DNA of 10,002 nt from Temnopleurus reevesii (Eukaryota > Echinodermata > Echinoidea > Temnopleuroida > Temnopleuridae): assembly GCA_036244855.1 (NCBI GenBank), contig BQKZ01002408.1, positions 61,773 through 71,774 on the forward strand, read 5' to 3'. Numbering within the stretch: the stretch's first letter is position 1; each line of letters opens with the position of its first letter. Positions 7,645-10,002 of the stretch are shown piece after piece. The notes below the pieces were generated by a model. That model ran no database searches. It worked only from the letters and a program-made list of their open reading frames with translations, and was not told where the DNA came from. Made by a program: the position numbers and the translations under genes.

Positions 7645-7855
7645 AATGGCTGTACAAAAAAAGTGCACTTTTATTTTCAGACGATTACATTTTTAAAACT
7701 ACTTTGCGTGCAAAATATATCGACTATACCTATTTGCTTTTATTTAGTGTTAAATCTCCTCCCCATTTCTCCTTTTAAGCATTTGATATATAACATGTCA
7801 CAAGATTAATCTAAACAGAAAAGTGCATGTCGCACTTTTTTGTTTTATTGGCTCT
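7645..7855. repeat. Inverted-repeat element, possible MITE
   Basis: ACAAAAAAAGTGC followed by ACTTTT (about 7653-7672) is mirrored in inverted orientation by AAAAGTGCATGTCGCACTTTT plus TTTGTTTTATTGG (7819-7852). The left end contains a perfect 14-bp palindrome AAAAGTGCACTTTT (7659-7672), and the right end forms an 8-bp stem with loop ATGTC (7819-7839). The interior is AT-rich with no supported product. The exact ends are not defined. Confidence 0.45.
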
Positions 7856-7986
7856 TTCCGGTGCAAATAACAAAATGCAATTAGATTCAACAGGGTAAAT
7901 AAATGAATCTTTGCACAATTAAATTGGAAGAAAAATTAATTAAATTCATGGATCTGAAACACAAATAATTTCAAAAGCACCTTTGT

Positions 7987-7994
7987 TATAAATA
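7987..7994 (+). promoter_or_regulatory. TATA box of the astacin gene
   Basis: TATAAATA followed by GG is a close match to the eukaryotic TATA consensus. It lies 63 bp before the start codon. With the usual spacing of about 30 bp, transcription would begin near 8015-8025 (around TATCATTTGG) and leave a very short 5' UTR of some 25-35 bases. No competing TATA box is seen between it and the ATG. Confidence 0.65.
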
Positions 7995-8049
7995 GGTGAT
8001 CTACCCATAATGTATCATCGTATCATTTGGCTATCGGCTGAAAACAAAG

Positions 8050-8687
8050 ATGAGAGCGTTTCTAGCAGTTAGCATCATCGTGACCTGTCTCACCGCCGGG
8101 ATCTTCGGCCGTCCATTGAAGGTATAGGGGCCTGTAACATAGAGTAAACGTTAGACTTGCGATTTATATCTATCGTAAGGCTAATTGCAACTTTTATGTT
8201 ACAGGCCCCAGATCTTTTTGTTCACAAATCAGAGTTATGACACAAGGCTATCCCTCCCTTATTTTCTCTCCTTTTTCTCCATCACTATGCTCTCTATGAT
8301 TATGATCATTACATTTCACAGATTTTGTAATCAAATGAATCAATATTATTTGTAAGTTGTTGCTTTGACACTTATCAAGCTTGATGAATAGTGTTCAAAT
8401 TTGATAGTGACAGTGTTTCCATTTTTTTCACGCATAGGGACAGAAATTTACGAAGTTCATCAATGGCAAGATTTTTGAACTGGCCGTGCCCCCTCGAGAG
8501 AATCCTGATGGACCAAGTGAAAGGGCTAATCTCCTGGCAGGTGACATGAGGCTCACCCCTGAACAAGAGGAGTTCATCCGACAGCAAACTGGCGGACGGC
8601 ATAAGAGAAAGGCTACAACAGATGTAAATGTGAGATGGCCTAAGAATGAAAATGGCGACGTCGTTGTCCCATATGTCATCGAGGCAG
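8050..8687 (+). CDS. Astacin-family (M12A) zinc metalloprotease precursor, 5' partial gene: exons 8050-8121 and 8438-8687
   Basis: Exon 1 (72 nt) encodes 24 residues starting MRAFLAVSII, a classic signal peptide with a likely cleavage near AGIFG. It ends at AAG before a GTATAG donor. Exon 2 (250 nt) starts after a pyrimidine-rich CGCATAG acceptor, joins in frame (phase 0), and ends GAGGCAG before a strong GTATGT donor (phase 1). The visible protein is 107 residues. LLAGDMRLT (56-64) matches the astacin propeptide FxGD motif, whose Asp (D60) blocks the zinc in the zymogen. RHKR (78-81) is a furin-type cleavage site. KATTD...RWP...GDVVVPYVI (82-105) matches the start of the mature catalytic domain (W..G.VPYVI). 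The HExxHxxGxxH zinc site, Met-turn and any CUB/EGF domains must lie in exons beyond the window. The start context ACAAAG-ATG-A has A at -3. The product is inferred to be a secreted protease. Hatching-enzyme, BMP1/tolloid-like or digestive astacin cannot be told apart from this part. Confidence 0.88.
8127..8209. mobile_element. 83-bp hairpin MITE inside intron 1
   Basis: The ends GGGGCCTGTAACATA (8127-8141) and TATGTTACAGGCCCC (8195-8209) are a perfect 15-bp inverted repeat. Complementarity continues with mismatches through TTAG.CTT.CGAT almost to the centre, leaving a short loop near 8164-8172. Short hairpin elements that begin GGGGCC...AACATAAA and contain TTGCAACTTT-like inner arms are recurrent in marine invertebrate genomes, in my recollection. 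It starts at intron position +6, directly after the exon 1 donor. No clear target-site duplication is visible. Confidence 0.8.
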
Positions 8688-9220
8688 GTATGTTTGAACT
8701 CAGTTCACTTCAGACTTTATTTCCATTATTAATCATAACAATAATAAAATACAATGATAGTATTAACAATGTAAAAACATGTACAATATAATTGTTTGCA
8801 TTTTGATGAAAATAGAAAAAGTGTAACTACTTGTAAAACATAGAACCCAAGAAGAGGTAGCATAATTGAACATAATACTTGATTCATCAAAATGGCATTT
8901 ACAACATACTTGCTACTTGCATGGTAAAATTATAAGTTCTATTTCGCTATATATGAGAATCTATTGAATGAAAATGAACTATTGTGTGACTCAATTGATT
9001 GGGTAGATATTTCCGTTGGTGAATACAAACATATTTGAACCTCATAAGGTGTGAGATTTCCCTCGAACATTAAAGAAAAAAAAATGATATTAAGATCTAT
9101 ATCTTGTTTAAATGTATTTATTTGCCCCACATGATGGGGTCAACGCCATCATCATCAGACCTCTCTTCTGAGAGGTCTGCTAAAAGATTCCTTGTAGCTT
9201 TGATCTACTTACTTTATGCT
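8688..9220 (+). other. Intron 2 of the astacin gene, first part
   Basis: After the GTATGT donor the sequence becomes AT-rich with frequent stops. I searched it for the next astacin exon (conserved Cys, aromatic and Arg residues leading to the HExxH helix) and found none, so the intron runs past the window end. It contains two small hairpins at 9125-9139 and 9156-9179. Confidence 0.6.
9156..9179. repeat. Perfect 10-bp stem-loop in intron 2
   Basis: CAGACCTCTC (9156-9165) pairs perfectly with GAGAGGTCTG (9170-9179) around a TTCT loop. A smaller stem (CCCCA 9125-9129, TGGGG 9135-9139) lies just upstream. The origin is unknown, perhaps a small fold-back repeat. Confidence 0.7.
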
Positions 9221-9223
9221 TTT

Positions 9224-9360
9224 GGGATGTTGCTCAAAATCAACTGCAACTTTGCACATTGTAACGCCCATTTTCATTCGCGCATGGAACAATGATTCTG
9301 ATTCGCGTATTCCGATCAACTGCAAATAGCGATTAATTGTAACTTTTGAACAACACTCCC
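9224..9360. mobile_element. 137-bp inverted-repeat element in intron 2
   Basis: GGGATGTTGCTCAAAA (9224-9239) and TTTTGAACAACACTCCC (9344-9360) are imperfect inverted ends (15 of 17 with one gap). Inside, ATCAACTGCAA occurs as direct copies at 9239-9249 and 9315-9325. The TTGCAACTTT and AATTGTAACTTTT inner blocks resemble the inner arm of the intron 1 hairpin (AATTGCAACTTTTATG), so the two may be related families. The open minus frame across 9209-9460 is not supported as a gene. Confidence 0.55.
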
Positions 9361-9460
9361 TTTCTCCCGTCAATATTGTGGAAGCGGTTTCAATGCTAGG
9401 ATCAAACTTTTCAACATGATCAAATGATGTCCCAGAACTATTATTGAACAATAGAGTCAT

Positions 9461-9595
9461 AATATTTATTTATTAAAACGGTTTAAAATCACAATATCTT
9501 TCGCGGCCTAATGGCCGAATTGCATTATATATATAAGATAATATACTTTGCTCCCTTGGTGGTTGAGCACTGTCAGCCACTTCGTAGAACCATAA
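9461..9595 (-). mobile_element. LINE-like 3' UTR fragment with (AAAT)n tail, minus strand
   Basis: On the minus strand the sequence contains GTGCTCAACCACCAAGGGAG, then GCAATTCGGCCATTAGGCCG, and ends TTTAAACCGTTTTAATAAAT followed by AAATATT (complement of 9461-9478). The layout parallels the fragment at 4570-4750 (TTTTAAATAAATAAAT tail). No ORF remains. Assignment to a named family is not possible by eye. Confidence 0.45.
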
Positions 9596-9625
9596 CTATA
9601 TTGATATAAATATATATAAATATAT

Positions 9626-9736
9626 AATAATAATAATAATAATAATACTTATATAGCGCAGAAACTATATTAATATATTCTACTGCGCTTAAAGACTCTT
9701 AATTAAAGTAAAGACATGAGTGGTAAAGTAGACTTA
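9626..9736 (-). mobile_element. 3' UTR and (ATT)n tail of the right-edge LINE
   Basis: Directly downstream of the reverse transcriptase stop codon, the minus strand runs through AGAGTCTTTAAGCGCAGTAG and TTTCTGCGCTATATAAGT, then into about seven ATT repeats (complement of 9626-9647). The GCGC-CTATATAA-(ATT)n ending is the pattern also seen at 5918-6010, and it ties both to the same broad LINE group. The tail is flanked by a TATATAAATATA-rich stretch at 9598-9625. Confidence 0.75.
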
Positions 9737-10002
9737 TTATAATGGCGTGTCAAAGAGATATGTTTTAAGCTTTGATTTGAATGCGTTTAGTGAGGATGAA
9801 TTTCGTATATCAATAGGTAGTTTATTCCAGAGTTTGAGCGCTGCACATGCGAATGCTCTATCTCCTAGAGTGACTCTTGTTTTACGAGTTGTTGTCTGTA
9901 ACAATAGGGTGTCGTGTGAGCTGCGAAGATTGTGCGTATGGTTGTGTGATTTGAATTTCAAGAGTTCTACAATATAACTTGGGGCTTGACCAACAAGAGC
10001 TT
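9737..10002 (-). CDS. Non-LTR retrotransposon ORF2 (reverse transcriptase) C-terminus, partial
   Basis: The frame is open from the window edge to a TAA at 9737-9739 and encodes 87 residues of a LINE polyprotein C-terminus. It begins ALVGQAPSYIVELL, the region after the polymerase core that often reads L.G.AP.Y...L. It then has RSS, GDRAF..AA.KLWNKLP (residues about 47-64 of the visible part) and DIRNSSSLNAFKSKLKTYLF at the end. RAF..AAPKLWN.LP..IR...S...FK..LK..LF is the well-known signature of the C-terminus of CR1/L2/Jockey/I-group reverse transcriptases in animals. In the intact element this enzyme nicks target DNA and copies its RNA in place. The catalytic YADD region and endonuclease lie beyond the window. 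No frameshift or stop interrupts the visible part, so the copy may be fairly young. It sits antisense to the astacin gene, in its intron 2 or downstream. Confidence 0.9.
   Translation of the reverse strand, partial: ALVGQAPSYIVELLKFKSHNHTHNLRSSHDTLLLQTTTRKTRVTLGDRAFACAALKLWNKLPIDIRNSSSLNAFKSKLKTYLFDTPL

Noticed and set aside
7624..7809. 61-codon plus-strand frame upstream of the gene
   Set aside because: It spans the AAAAGTGC inverted structure and is AT-driven. No family is recognised.
8375..8679. Two minus-strand frames across the astacin exon
   Set aside because: They are antisense shadows of exon 2, which has clear domain and splice support on the plus strand.
9209..9460. 83-codon minus-strand frame with a GTAAGT donor-like site downstream
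   Set aside because: Most of it overlaps the 9224-9360 inverted-repeat element, and no domain is visible.

Overview
This is an AT-rich eukaryotic genomic window. It has no bacterial-style coding density, GT-AG introns, abundant microsatellites and many short palindromic repeats. The one confident host gene is the 5' part of an astacin-family metalloprotease. The repeats include LINE 3' ends with ATT/AATA/ATTC-type tails, GCGC-containing LINE tails and hairpin MITEs opening with GGGGCC. Together these suggest a marine invertebrate, most likely a deuterostome such as an echinoderm. The species assignment is an inference and was not tested.

Layout. Positions 1-30 are an (AC)n microsatellite cut by the window edge. 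About 140-633 is a fold-back (inverted) repeat, and related diverged sequences recur at about 858-960, 4073-4114, 4310-4350 and 4981-5042. Positions 1386-2016 hold a degenerate 24-bp minisatellite with a longer 141-bp period. From 2017 to about 4020 I see no gene, only low-complexity sequence, a cluster of AGGTCA-like half-sites and a T24-G12 tract. From 4521 to 6010 there is a strong hairpin and two 3' ends of minus-strand LINE-like elements. A 254-bp CpG-containing palindromic MITE lies at 6530-6783, followed by an element bounded by 14-bp perfect inverted repeats at 6859-7106. A third inverted-repeat structure occupies about 7645-7855.

The gene begins after this repeat-rich upstream DNA. 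A TATA box lies at 7987-7994. Exon 1 (8050-8121) encodes a signal peptide, and exon 2 (8438-8687) encodes the propeptide and the first residues of the mature astacin catalytic domain. The exon 2 donor leads into an intron that runs past the window, so the zinc-binding exons are not visible. Intron 1 contains an 83-bp near-perfect hairpin that starts at intron position +6. The downstream intron holds a further inverted repeat (9224-9360), two small hairpins, a LINE-like 3' UTR fragment, and at the right edge the intact C-terminus of a minus-strand non-LTR retrotransposon reverse transcriptase ORF (9737 to the window end).

There is no multigene pathway here. The window shows one secreted-protease gene whose upstream region and introns are largely built from mobile-element debris. 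I found no tRNA, rRNA, CRISPR array or prokaryotic system.
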